From Azospirillum agricola (GTDB lineage: Bacteria > Pseudomonadota > Alphaproteobacteria > Azospirillales > Azospirillaceae), in the NCBI RefSeq assembly GCF_017876095.1, contig NZ_JAGINM010000031.1:1-64000 (forward strand): a DNA stretch of 64,000 bases, read 5' to 3'. The notes under the pieces are model-generated. The model was given only the letters and a program-made list of their open reading frames with translations, was not told the origin of the DNA and did no database searches. A program made the position numbers and the translations under genes. This document shows positions 7,919-15,496 of the stretch, in pieces; position 1 is the first letter of the stretch; each line of letters begins with the position of its first letter.

Positions 7919-9667
7919 TCAGGCGGCCGTCCACTCCAGCAGGCGGGCGACCGCGCCGTCCGGCGCGGTCCGCACCAGCGGAGCGGCGCCGAGCAGCACG
8001 ATCCCGCTCGACCCGTCGATGGTGAGCAGGTCGCCGGCGCGCACCGTCACGCCGCCGACGGTCATGACGCCTTGCTCCGGGTCGATGCGCAAGGCACGGG
8101 CGCCGGCGACGCAGGGCCGCCCCATGCCGCGCGCCACGGTGGCCGCGTGGCTGGTGAAGCCGCCGCGCGCGGTGAGGATGCCCACGGCCGCCTGCATGCC
8201 GCGGATGTCGTCCGGCGCGGTTTCCGGCCGGCACAGCAGCACCGGCACGCCGGTGCCCGCCAAACGCTCCGCGTCCTCGCTGGTGAAGGCGGCATGGCCG
8301 GTCACCGCCCCCGGCGAGGCCGCCAGCCCGACCGCCAGCGCGTCCGCCGCCGCGTCTTCCGCCACCGCCGGGCGCAGCAGCTCGTCGAGCGCGCGGGGAT
8401 CGACCCGCCGCACCGCCTCGGCGCGGGTGATGATCCCGGCCTCGGCCAGATCGACGGCGATGCGCACCGAGGCGGCCGAGGACCGCTTGCCCGCGCGGGT
8501 CTGGAGAATGAACAGCCGGCCGGATTCGACCGTGAACTCGATGTCCTGCATGTCGCCGAAGGCGCGCTCCAGACGGTCGGCGACGGCGCGCAGCTCGGCG
8601 AAGACCGCGGGCATGCGACGCTCCATCGAGCGGTCGGCCGCCGCCCGCGCCGTCTCCTGCCCGGCCGCCAGCGGATCGGGGTTGCGGCCGCCCGCCACCA
8701 CGTCCTCGCCCTGCGCGTTGGCGAGGAACTCGCCGCACAGGCCCGGCTCGCCGGTCGAGGGGTCGCGGGTGAACAGCACGCCGGAGCCCGAGCGGTCGTC
8801 GCGGTTGCCGAACACCATCGCCTGCACCGTCACCGCCGTGCCGCCCTCGTCGGACAGCCCGTGCAGCGCGCGGAAGGCGATGGCGCGCGGGTTCATCCAG
8901 GAGCGGAACACAGCGCCGATGGCGGCGCGCAGCTGCTCGGCCGGATCCTGGGGGAAGGGCGTGCCGCAGGACTCCTCGACCGCCCGCCGGTAGAGCGGCA
9001 GCAGGGCGCGCCAGTCCTCCGCCGTCAGGTCGGCGTCACGGGTCAGGCCGCGCGCCGCCTTGTGGGCATCGAGCAGGTCGTCGAAGCGGTGGGCCGGCAC
9101 GCCCAGCACCACCGGCGCGTAGGTCTGGATCAGCCGGCGGTAGCAGTCGTAGGCGAAGCGCGCGTCGCCGTGGCGGTCCGCCAGCCCCTCCACCGTCGCG
9201 TCGTTCAGGCCGATGTTGAGCACGGTGTCCATCATGCCGGGCATCGACGCCCTGGCGCCCGAGCGCACGGCCAGCAGCAGCGGCGCCTCCCGCCCGCCGA
9301 AGCGCGCCCCGGCCCGCGACTCCAGCGCCGCCAGCGCCGCGTCGATGCGCCGCTCCAGCGCCGCCGGCGGGCGGTCGCCGGCGGCGCGCACGCGCTGCCC
9401 GGCGTCGGTGGTGATGGTGAAGCCCGGCGGCACCGGAATCCCCAGCCGCGCCATGGCCATCAACCCGGCGCCCTTGCCGCCCAGCCGCTCGGGATCGGCG
9501 GGCCCGCCCGCGGCCCCCGCGCCGAACTCGGCGATCCAGGAGGCGGCGTCGGCGGTGGCGGCGTCCGGTGCGACCGGTTTGAGAAGCGTGGACCCGAACG
9601 CAACGACGGAGGCCGCGACGGAACAAGCCGAAGCGCTGATGACCCTCACATCCAAGCCCGTGTCCAT
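7919..9667 (-). CDS. Pyruvate phosphate dikinase-like protein lacking the C-terminal pyruvate domain
   Basis: The 582-residue product has an N-terminal ATP-grasp region (GGKGAGLMAMARLGIPVPPG; LAVRSGARASMPGMMDTVLN) and the swivelling phosphohistidine domain with the catalytic motif GGFTSHAATVARGMG (His near residue 505). Full PPDK is about 880-900 residues and ends in a PEP/pyruvate-binding TIM barrel. Here the protein stops after the phosphohistidine domain (LLEWTAA, then stop), with no barrel fragment downstream. It could phosphorylate its His from ATP but not bind pyruvate itself. The start at 9665-9667 gives MDTGLDVRV, with about 60 extra residues before the ATP-grasp domain. A Nudix gene lies upstream and pyruvate kinase is divergent. 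Confidence 0.82.
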   Translation of the reverse strand: MDTGLDVRVISASACSVAASVVAFGSTLLKPVAPDAATADAASWIAEFGAGAAGGPADPERLGGKGAGLMAMARLGIPVPPGFTITTDAGQRVRAAGDRPPAALERRIDAALAALESRAGARFGGREAPLLLAVRSGARASMPGMMDTVLNIGLNDATVEGLADRHGDARFAYDCYRRLIQTYAPVVLGVPAHRFDDLLDAHKAARGLTRDADLTAEDWRALLPLYRRAVEESCGTPFPQDPAEQLRAAIGAVFRSWMNPRAIAFRALHGLSDEGGTAVTVQAMVFGNRDDRSGSGVLFTRDPSTGEPGLCGEFLANAQGEDVVAGGRNPDPLAAGQETARAAADRSMERRMPAVFAELRAVADRLERAFGDMQDIEFTVESGRLFILQTRAGKRSSAASVRIAVDLAEAGIITRAEAVRRVDPRALDELLRPAVAEDAAADALAVGLAASPGAVTGHAAFTSEDAERLAGTGVPVLLCRPETAPDDIRGMQAAVGILTARGGFTSHAATVARGMGRPCVAGARALRIDPEQGVMTVGGVTVRAGDLLTIDGSSGIVLLGAAPLVRTAPDGAVARLLEWTAA

Positions 9668-9768
9668 GATTGCATCCCTCTCACTGCCACCCGGATCGTC
9701 CGGATTGCCACACCGAAGCCTGTCGGCAACGGCCGCACTGCACAACAGCACTTTCTGGCAATTTTCAC

Positions 9769-9798
9769 AATGCGGAAAGTGTGTCAAACTTTCGCATT
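9769..9798 (-). terminator. Hairpin directly after the Nudix gene
   Basis: AATGCGGAAAGT and ACTTTCGCATT form an 11-bp stem with one bulged G and a 7-base loop, starting two bases after the Nudix stop codon on the minus strand. No clear T-run follows, so it may be a weak terminator, an mRNA 3' stabiliser or an operator of the PPDK-like gene that starts at 9667. Confidence 0.4.
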
Positions 9799-9799
9799 C

Positions 9800-10570
9800 T
9801 TACCCAAGTGTGACCTTTTCAACCGGGGTGTCGACCGGATCGAACCCGCATCCAACCGGAATGCGGAACACCGCTCCGGCCGGCGTCTCCACCAGTCGGG
9901 GCTCGATCGGGCGCAAGTCGGCGCGCTCCGCCTCGCCGAGGGCCGCCGCCACGCCGGGGCAGTCCGCCAGCCGCGTCAGGATCATGCGGGTGACGAAGAC
10001 CAGACGGCGGCATCCGGCCGCCGCCTCGTCCAGCGCGCGGCGCGGCGTGGTCCACAGGCCGGCGACCGCCTCGCCGCCGTCGACCAGCGGCTCCTGCCCT
10101 GGCGGGGCGGGGGCGAGAAGGAACAGCGTGTCGTAGCGCCGAGCCTGGGTGTCGGGCGTCACCCAGCGGGTGAAGGGCACCGCAAGATGCGGTGCCGGGA
10201 GCAGCCCGGACCCGGCCAGCGCCCCGGAAAAGGGTGTTCCCGCCGCCAGGGCGGCGCGCAGGGCCGCCAGCCGGCCGGGATCGGGCGGAGCCTCGGCCAG
10301 CAGCATCCCGCACTCCTCGAACGCCTCGCGGAGCGCGGCGACACGCCACGGCAGGTCGTCGGGAGCGGCCCCCGGCCACAGGGCGCGCCAGGACGGCGCA
10401 TGGTCCCCCGGCTCCAGCCCGCCACCGGGAAAGACGGTGGCGCCGGGGGCGAAACGCAGCGCGCCGTGCCGCTCGATCATGAAGCATTCCAGCCCGTCGA
10501 CGCCGTCGCGCAGCGGGATCAGGGCCGCGGCCGGGCGCGGCGTGGCGGGTTCGGCGGGGAAAACATTCAT
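9800..10570 (-). CDS. Nudix hydrolase, long-insert (NUDT19-like) type
   Basis: The 256-residue protein has a Nudix box in which the glycine part (FPGGGLEPGD) is separated from the catalytic helix REAFEECGMLL by an insert of about 25 residues. This layout is known from the NUDT19/RP2-like subgroup, where CoA or acyl-CoA derivatives are frequent substrates; the substrate here is inferred only. The REXXEEXG residues that bind Mg2+ are present. The start MNVFPAEP at 10568-10570 gives the usual short N-terminus before PAAALIPLRDG. It is divergent from pyruvate kinase and precedes the PPDK-like gene on the same strand. Confidence 0.8.
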   Translation of the reverse strand: MNVFPAEPATPRPAAALIPLRDGVDGLECFMIERHGALRFAPGATVFPGGGLEPGDHAPSWRALWPGAAPDDLPWRVAALREAFEECGMLLAEAPPDPGRLAALRAALAAGTPFSGALAGSGLLPAPHLAVPFTRWVTPDTQARRYDTLFLLAPAPPGQEPLVDGGEAVAGLWTTPRRALDEAAAGCRRLVFVTRMILTRLADCPGVAAALGEAERADLRPIEPRLVETPAGAVFRIPVGCGFDPVDTPVEKVTLG

Positions 10571-10780
10571 GCATGCCAGTGTGGACCGGACCGGACCGGC
10601 CTGTCCATACGGCAGCGTCCGGATACCGCCGTCCTGCCACCATACGGAAAAGCCCCGCGCTGCGGTTGACCGGCTTGGCCCGGCGAACCCAGCATCCCGC
10701 CGACACCGCATTCGCCGCCCCCGCCCGCTCCAGCGACACGAGAGCCGGAGGCCGGGGTGGCCAAGGAAGGCTCAACCGCC

Positions 10781-12253
10781 ATGCCGTTCCACCGCAGCAC
10801 CAAGATCGTCGCCACCCTCGGCCCGGCCAGCTCGACCGAGGCGCAGATCGTCGCCCTCGCCGAGGCGGGCGTGAACGTGTTCCGTCTCAACGCCAGCCAC
10901 GGCACCCAACCCGAGCATGCCGAGCGCTACGCCCGCATCCGCGCCGCCGAGGAACGGCTGGGCCGCCCGATCGGCGTGCTGCTCGACCTCCAGGGGCCGA
11001 AGCTGCGGGTCGGGACCTTCGGCTACGGGCCGGTCGATCTCGTCATCGGCGACCGCTTCCGCCTCGACCTCGACCGCCGGCCGGGCGACCGGAGCCGCGT
11101 CGCCCTGCCCCACCCGGAGGTCTTCGCCAGCCTGGAGCCCGGCCACGACCTTCTGCTGAACGACGGACGCATCCGCCTGCGCGTGCTGGCCTGCGGCGCC
11201 GACTTCGCCGAGACCGAGGTGCTGGCCGGCGGCGCCCTGTCCGACCGCAAGGGCGTCAACGTCCCCGGCACGGCGCTGGCCCTGACCGCCCTGTCGGAGA
11301 AGGACCGCAGCGACCTCGCCTTCGGGCTGGAGCTGGGGGTGGACTGGATCGGGCTGAGCTTCGTCCAGCGTCCGGAGGACATCGAGGAGGCGCGCGCGCT
11401 GATCGGCGACCGCGCCCAGGTGATGACCAAGATCGAGAAGCCGGCGGCATTGCCGACGCTCGACCGCATCATCGAACTGTCCGACGCGGTGATGGTGGCG
11501 CGCGGCGACCTCGGCGTCGAGCTGCCGCCGGAGGACGTGCCCGGCCTTCAGAAGAAGATGATCCGGATGAGCCGCGCCATGGGCAAGCCGGTGATCGTCG
11601 CCACCCAGATGCTGGAATCGATGATCGGCGAGCCGACCCCGACCCGCGCCGAGGCGTCGGACGTCGCCAACGCCGTCTATGACGGGGCCGACGCGGTGAT
11701 GCTGTCGGCCGAGTCGGCGTCGGGCCGCTACCCGGTGGAGGCGGTGGCGATGATGAACCGCATCATCCGCCGGGTGGAGAAGGATCCGCTCTACCGCCGC
11801 ATCATGGACGCCGACCACCCCAAGCCGGAGGCGACGGCGCCCGACGCGCTGACCGCCGCCGCCCGCCAGATCGCCGAGACGATCTCCGCCGCCGGCATCG
11901 TCACCTTCACCACCACCGGCTCGACCACGCTGCGCGCCTCGCGCGAGCGGCCGACCGTGCCGATCCTCGGCCTCAGCGCCCGGCGCGAGACGGCGCGGCG
12001 GCTGTCGCTGGCCTGGGGCGTCCACGCGGTGTGGACCGACGACGTGCAGAATTTCCCGGAGATGGTCGGCCGCGCCGCCAGCGCCGCGACCGCCGCCGGG
12101 ATCGGCGAGACCGGCCAGCCGCTGGTCGTCACCGCCGGCGTCCCCTTCGGCACGCCGGGCATGACCAACAGCCTGCGCGTCGTGACCATCGACGCGGAGG
12201 ACGATGCGCCGCCGGCCGCCGTGGAGACGGCACGGCAGGCGGAGACGGTGTGA
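10781..12253 (+). CDS. pyk: Pyruvate kinase
   Basis: A 490-residue protein with the classical domains: TIM barrel start STKIVATLGPAS, RLNASHG, DLQGPKLRVG (substrate and K+/Mg2+ region), MTKIEKP (the catalytic lysine), VMVARGDLGVELP, and the AEASDVANAVYDGADAVMLS loop, followed by the C-terminal allosteric domain. It converts PEP and ADP to pyruvate and ATP in the cytoplasm. The ATG at 10781 has AAGGAAGG upstream; a GTG at 10757 is possible. Length is normal (470-500). It is divergent from the Nudix gene. Being near two OxlT-type carriers and a PPDK-like protein, it may be a second, condition-specific isozyme. Confidence 0.95.
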   Translation: MPFHRSTKIVATLGPASSTEAQIVALAEAGVNVFRLNASHGTQPEHAERYARIRAAEERLGRPIGVLLDLQGPKLRVGTFGYGPVDLVIGDRFRLDLDRRPGDRSRVALPHPEVFASLEPGHDLLLNDGRIRLRVLACGADFAETEVLAGGALSDRKGVNVPGTALALTALSEKDRSDLAFGLELGVDWIGLSFVQRPEDIEEARALIGDRAQVMTKIEKPAALPTLDRIIELSDAVMVARGDLGVELPPEDVPGLQKKMIRMSRAMGKPVIVATQMLESMIGEPTPTRAEASDVANAVYDGADAVMLSAESASGRYPVEAVAMMNRIIRRVEKDPLYRRIMDADHPKPEATAPDALTAAARQIAETISAAGIVTFTTTGSTTLRASRERPTVPILGLSARRETARRLSLAWGVHAVWTDDVQNFPEMVGRAASAATAAGIGETGQPLVVTAGVPFGTPGMTNSLRVVTIDAEDDAPPAAVETARQAETV

Positions 12254-12275
12254 GAAACCGTCCGGGGGCGGCCGC

Positions 12276-12965
12276 TCAGGTCAGGAAGTCGCAGTGCTTC
12301 TCGACATGGGCGGCCAGCCCGATGGTGTGCTCGCGGACCAGGCGCTCGGCAAGGTCGGCGTTGCGCTCCTCCAGGGCGGTGATGATCGCCTTGTGGTCGT
12401 GGATCGAACGCTCGGCCCGGTTCTCCTGGCCGATGGTCAGCTTGCGGATCGCCCGCATGTGGATGAACAGGTTGTCGGTGACGTCCTGGATCAGCTTCGA
12501 GCCGCTGAGCTGGATGATGCTCTTGTGGAAGGCGATGTTGGCGTCGGAATATTCGCTGACATGGTCCTTCGGGCTGCGCTTCTCGAAGTTGCCGAACAGG
12601 TCCCACAGCTTGTGGATCTCGGCGGCCGGGGCGTGCTCCGCCGCCATGCGCGCCGCCATGCTCTCCAGCGCCGCCCAGACCTGGATCATCTCGATGATCT
12701 CGGTCTTGGTCTTGCGGATGACGAAGATGCCGCGGCGCGGCTGGAGGCGGATGAAACCCTCCTGCTCCAGCAGGGTCAGCGCCTCGCGGATCGGCGTGCG
12801 GCTGACGCCGAGCTTGTCGCTGAGCTGCCGCTCGTCCAGGCGGATCTCCTCGTTGTGGTCGTAGATGTCCATCTCCGTGATCGCCTGCTTCAGCGCGTGA
12901 TAGACCTGACTGCGGAAGGTCGTCCCGGTGTCGAGCGGCTGCACGTTGAGCGATGGAACGGTCAT
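12276..12965 (-). CDS. GntR family transcriptional regulator, FCD (FadR) subfamily
   Basis: A 229-residue regulator: winged helix at about residues 15-80 with the recognition stretch LDERQLSDKLGVSRTPIREALTLLEQEGFI, then an all-helical FCD ligand domain whose metal-binding residues include D..H (DANIAFHKSII) and later histidines (IHDHKAI). FCD regulators sense carboxylates and usually repress nearby catabolic genes. A partial copy of the regional palindrome lies 78 bp upstream (13043-13058), suggesting self-control. It is the only regulator between panE and the second oxlT, hence the best candidate to bind the TGGTATACCA sites. Confidence 0.9.
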   Translation of the reverse strand: MTVPSLNVQPLDTGTTFRSQVYHALKQAITEMDIYDHNEEIRLDERQLSDKLGVSRTPIREALTLLEQEGFIRLQPRRGIFVIRKTKTEIIEMIQVWAALESMAARMAAEHAPAAEIHKLWDLFGNFEKRSPKDHVSEYSDANIAFHKSIIQLSGSKLIQDVTDNLFIHMRAIRKLTIGQENRAERSIHDHKAIITALEERNADLAERLVREHTIGLAAHVEKHCDFLT

Positions 12966-13042
12966 GGTCCTCGGTGTCCTTCAGGTCCCGCCGCGACCGG
13001 TCGCGTCGCGGCACGCCGATCTGGGGTGCGTCGGCTTCTCGT

Positions 13043-13058
13043 ATCTCACATACCAGAT
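13043..13058. promoter_or_regulatory. Candidate autoregulatory operator of the GntR gene
   Basis: ATCTCACATACCAGAT agrees with ATCTGGTATACCAGAT at 13 of 16 positions; the right half is perfect and the left half degenerate. It is 78 bp from the gntR start, a usual distance for a repressor site. Confidence 0.45.
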
Positions 13059-13098
13059 GCATCCAATGCCCTGAAAAGTCCAGGACTATCCGGCCGAT

Positions 13099-13737
13099 TC
13101 ACCCCGTCGGGGAGGGGACGGGCAGGCTTGCCAGCAGCCCGGCCACCGCCGGCGGATCGCGCATCGCCAGCCCCATCGCGGCGACGCCGGCGGCCCCCGC
13201 CTCCCGGCAGGCGATGGCGGCGGCGGGGCTTTCCACCCCGCCCAGCGCGATGACCGGAAGCCCCGCCCCGGCGGCCATGCGCCGCAGCCCGTCCGCCTCC
13301 AGCCAGGGGCCGTAGCCCGGCTTGCTGGCCGAGGGAAAGATCGGCGACAGGGTGGCATAATCGGCCCCGCCGGCCGCCGCGCGGGCCAGTCCGGCGGCGT
13401 CATGGGCCGAGACGCCGACCAGCGCCCCCGGCCCCAGCAGCGCCCGCGCCGCCGCGAGCGCGTCCGGAATGTCGCCACCATCCGGCAGATGCACCCCCGC
13501 CGCCCCGGCGGCCAGCGCCAGCGCCGGATCGCCGTGCAGCGTGACCAGCGCCGACCATCGTCGCGCCCGACCGACCAGCGCGCGGGCGAGGTCCAGGCGG
13601 ACGGAGTCGGGCAGATCCTTGTCGCGCAACGACAGCCAGCGCACCCCGAGCTCGAAGAGGTCGCCGGCCAGTTCCGGCAAAGGGCGGATGGCCTGCTTGC
13701 GGTCGGTGATGACGAGGAGCGGGGGGAAGGGCGGCAT
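13099..13737 (-). CDS. thiE: Thiamine-phosphate synthase family protein (ThiE/TenI)
   Basis: The 212-residue TIM-barrel protein shows ITDRKQA, WLSLRDKDLP, GVHLPDGGDIPDALAAAR, GVSAHD, GADYATLSPIFPSASKPGYGP and VIALGGV, in family order. ThiE joins HMP-PP and HET-P to thiamine phosphate; TenI relatives are aminopyrimidine or thiazole tautomerases. The SPIF...SKPGYGP phosphate loop supports this superfamily, while the choice between ThiE and TenI is not certain. No other thi gene is nearby. It is divergent from the second oxlT. If the region handles oxalate, thiamine supply would fit because oxalyl-CoA decarboxylase uses TPP; that is inference. Confidence 0.78.
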   Translation of the reverse strand: MPPFPPLLVITDRKQAIRPLPELAGDLFELGVRWLSLRDKDLPDSVRLDLARALVGRARRWSALVTLHGDPALALAAGAAGVHLPDGGDIPDALAAARALLGPGALVGVSAHDAAGLARAAAGGADYATLSPIFPSASKPGYGPWLEADGLRRMAAGAGLPVIALGGVESPAAAIACREAGAAGVAAMGLAMRDPPAVAGLLASLPVPSPTG

Positions 13738-13906
13738 GCCTCATCATGCCCCGCCTCCGCGTGCGCCGCCGCAATTTTCCGGAATGTGGAAAGGCTTTTT
13801 GGACAATTTGCCTCACGAACAATCTCAGCCGACCCTGTCGAACGGCAGACAGCCACCGCCACCGCATCTCCTCTTCGCACAGGACCCATCGCTTGCTGTT
13901 GACACA

Positions 13907-13921
13907 ATCCGTAATACGGAT
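13907..13921. promoter_or_regulatory. Palindrome upstream of the second oxlT
   Basis: ATCCGTAATACGGAT is perfectly symmetric (7-bp arms around one A). It lies in the 405-bp divergent thiE/oxlT region (13738-14142), which has no gene. It could be an operator of the regional GntR protein or another regulator. Confidence 0.45.
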
Positions 13922-13946
13922 GATCGTGAGGGCGGGCATGGGGCAT

Positions 13947-13958
13947 CTGGCATGCCAG
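13947..13958. promoter_or_regulatory. CTGGCATGCCAG palindrome upstream of the second oxlT
   Basis: A perfect 12-bp palindrome within ATCTGGCATGCCAGTC, 185 bp before the oxlT start. It keeps the outer ATCTGG...CCAG of the regional consensus but has GCATGC in the core, as in the inner arms of the 4976-5004 repeat. Confidence 0.45.
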
Positions 13959-14142
13959 TCGCGTCGGCCAGCCTGTGATGGCGGGCATCCTGGCACCGGC
14001 GCGCCTGACGATTGGCAAGCGAAACCGCCGCTCCATCCCGTTTTACCCAGGCCGACACAAAAGCCGAGGCAACAGCCGTCAAGGCGGCGGTCCGGGCGTC
14101 CGAACAGAGAAAAACATTCGGGTGCATGCGGGAGGAGACAGA

Positions 14143-15438
14143 ATGCTGCTGGGAGGAGCGCGCACCGCCGGACCAATCGGCGGGCGGTGGATGCAATTGC
14201 TGATCGGCGTCGTCTGCATGTCGATGATCGCCAATCTCCAATATGGCTGGACCCTGTTCGTCGAGCCGATCGACGCCAAGACCGGCTGGGGCCGCACGGC
14301 GATCCAGGTCGCCTTCACCATCTTCGTCGTCACCGAGACCTGGCTGGTGCCGGTCGAGGGCTGGTTCGTCGACCGGTTCGGGCCGCGCATCGTCGTGCTG
14401 CTGGGGGCGGTGCTCTGCGCGCTGTCCTGGATGCTGAACGCGATGGCCGATTCGCTGGTCCTGCTCTACATCGCCGCCGCGATCGGCGGCATCGGGGCGG
14501 GCGGCGTCTACGGCACCTGCGTCGGCAACGCGCTGAAATGGTTTCCCGACCGGCGCGGTCTGGCGGCCGGCATCACCGCGGCCGGCTTCGGCGCCGGCTC
14601 GGCGCTCACCGTCGTGCCGATCGCCACCATGATCGCGTCCTCGGGCTACGAGGCGACCTTCATGGCCTTCGGCGTCGGCCAGGGGCTGGTGGTCTTCGTG
14701 CTGGCCTGGTTCATGGTCGCCCCGCCGAAGGAGAGCGCCACGGCCGCCACGGCGGCGGCCCCGGTCCGCCGCCACTACGCCCCGCAGGAGATGCTGAGGA
14801 CCCCGGTCTTCTGGGTGATGTACCTGATGTTCACCATGGTGGCGGCGGGCGGCCTGCTGGTGACCGCGCAGCTCGGCCCCATCGCGGCCGACTACAATCT
14901 GGAGAAGACGCCGGTCAGCCTGCTCGGCCTGACCTTGCCGGCCCTGACCTTCGCGCTGTCGATCGACCGTGTGCTGAACGGGCTGACCCGCCCCTTCTTC
15001 GGCTGGGTGTCCGACCACATCGGGCGCGAGAACACCATGTTCATCGCCTTTTCCATCGAGGCGGTGGGCGTCATGGCGCTGTCGGCCTACGGCAGCGACC
15101 CGGTGGCCTTCGTGCTGCTGACCGGTCTGGTCTTCTTCGCCTGGGGCGAGATCTACAGCCTGTTCCCGGCCTGCTGCGGCGACACCTTCGGCTCGAAGTT
15201 CGCCGCGACCAACGCCGGGCTGCTCTACACCGCCAAGGGCACGGCCGCGCTGCTGGTGCCGCTCGGCAACGTCATGGTGGCGGCGACGGGAAGCTGGCAG
15301 ACGGTGTTCCACACGGTCGCCATCGTCAACGCGCTGGCCGCCTTCCTCGCCCTGTTCGTCCTGAAACCGATGCGGACCCGCACCGTCGCCGCCGCGACGC
15401 GCAGCGCCCCGCGCCTGACGACACGCCTCGCCGACTGA
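14143..15438 (+). CDS. oxlT: MFS transporter, oxalate/formate antiporter (OxlT) family, second copy
   Basis: The 431-residue protein has 12 predicted helices and is strongly similar to the copy at 3370-4674 along its length, including MSMIANLQYGWTLFVEPID, GVYGTCVGNALKWFPDRRG and GWVSDHIGRENTMFIAF. It differs mainly in the central loop, here Ala/Thr-rich, where the first copy has ADQLPKVDKSG. The ATG at 14143 follows GGAGGAG; the reading frame extends 56 codons upstream but without coding character. Likely an inner-membrane carboxylate exchanger. Two palindromes precede it. A hairpin just downstream (15461-15492) may end its transcript. Confidence 0.85.
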   Translation: MLLGGARTAGPIGGRWMQLLIGVVCMSMIANLQYGWTLFVEPIDAKTGWGRTAIQVAFTIFVVTETWLVPVEGWFVDRFGPRIVVLLGAVLCALSWMLNAMADSLVLLYIAAAIGGIGAGGVYGTCVGNALKWFPDRRGLAAGITAAGFGAGSALTVVPIATMIASSGYEATFMAFGVGQGLVVFVLAWFMVAPPKESATAATAAAPVRRHYAPQEMLRTPVFWVMYLMFTMVAAGGLLVTAQLGPIAADYNLEKTPVSLLGLTLPALTFALSIDRVLNGLTRPFFGWVSDHIGRENTMFIAFSIEAVGVMALSAYGSDPVAFVLLTGLVFFAWGEIYSLFPACCGDTFGSKFAATNAGLLYTAKGTAALLVPLGNVMVAATGSWQTVFHTVAIVNALAAFLALFVLKPMRTRTVAAATRSAPRLTTRLAD

Positions 15439-15460
15439 AGGGCCGACCGAGGAACGTGAC

Positions 15461-15492
15461 GGGCTCCGGGGACACCGCAAATCCCGGAGCCC
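15461..15492 (+). promoter_or_regulatory. Hairpin enclosing the chemoreceptor ribosome-binding site
   Basis: GGGCTCCGGG and CCCGGAGCCC are perfectly complementary 10-base arms around a 12-base loop. The right arm holds the only plausible Shine-Dalgarno (GGAG, 15486-15489), seven bases before the ATG at 15497. It may act as a terminator for oxlT, but there is no T-run; occlusion of translation of the chemoreceptor is the alternative. Confidence 0.5.
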
Positions 15493-15496
15493 CGTC

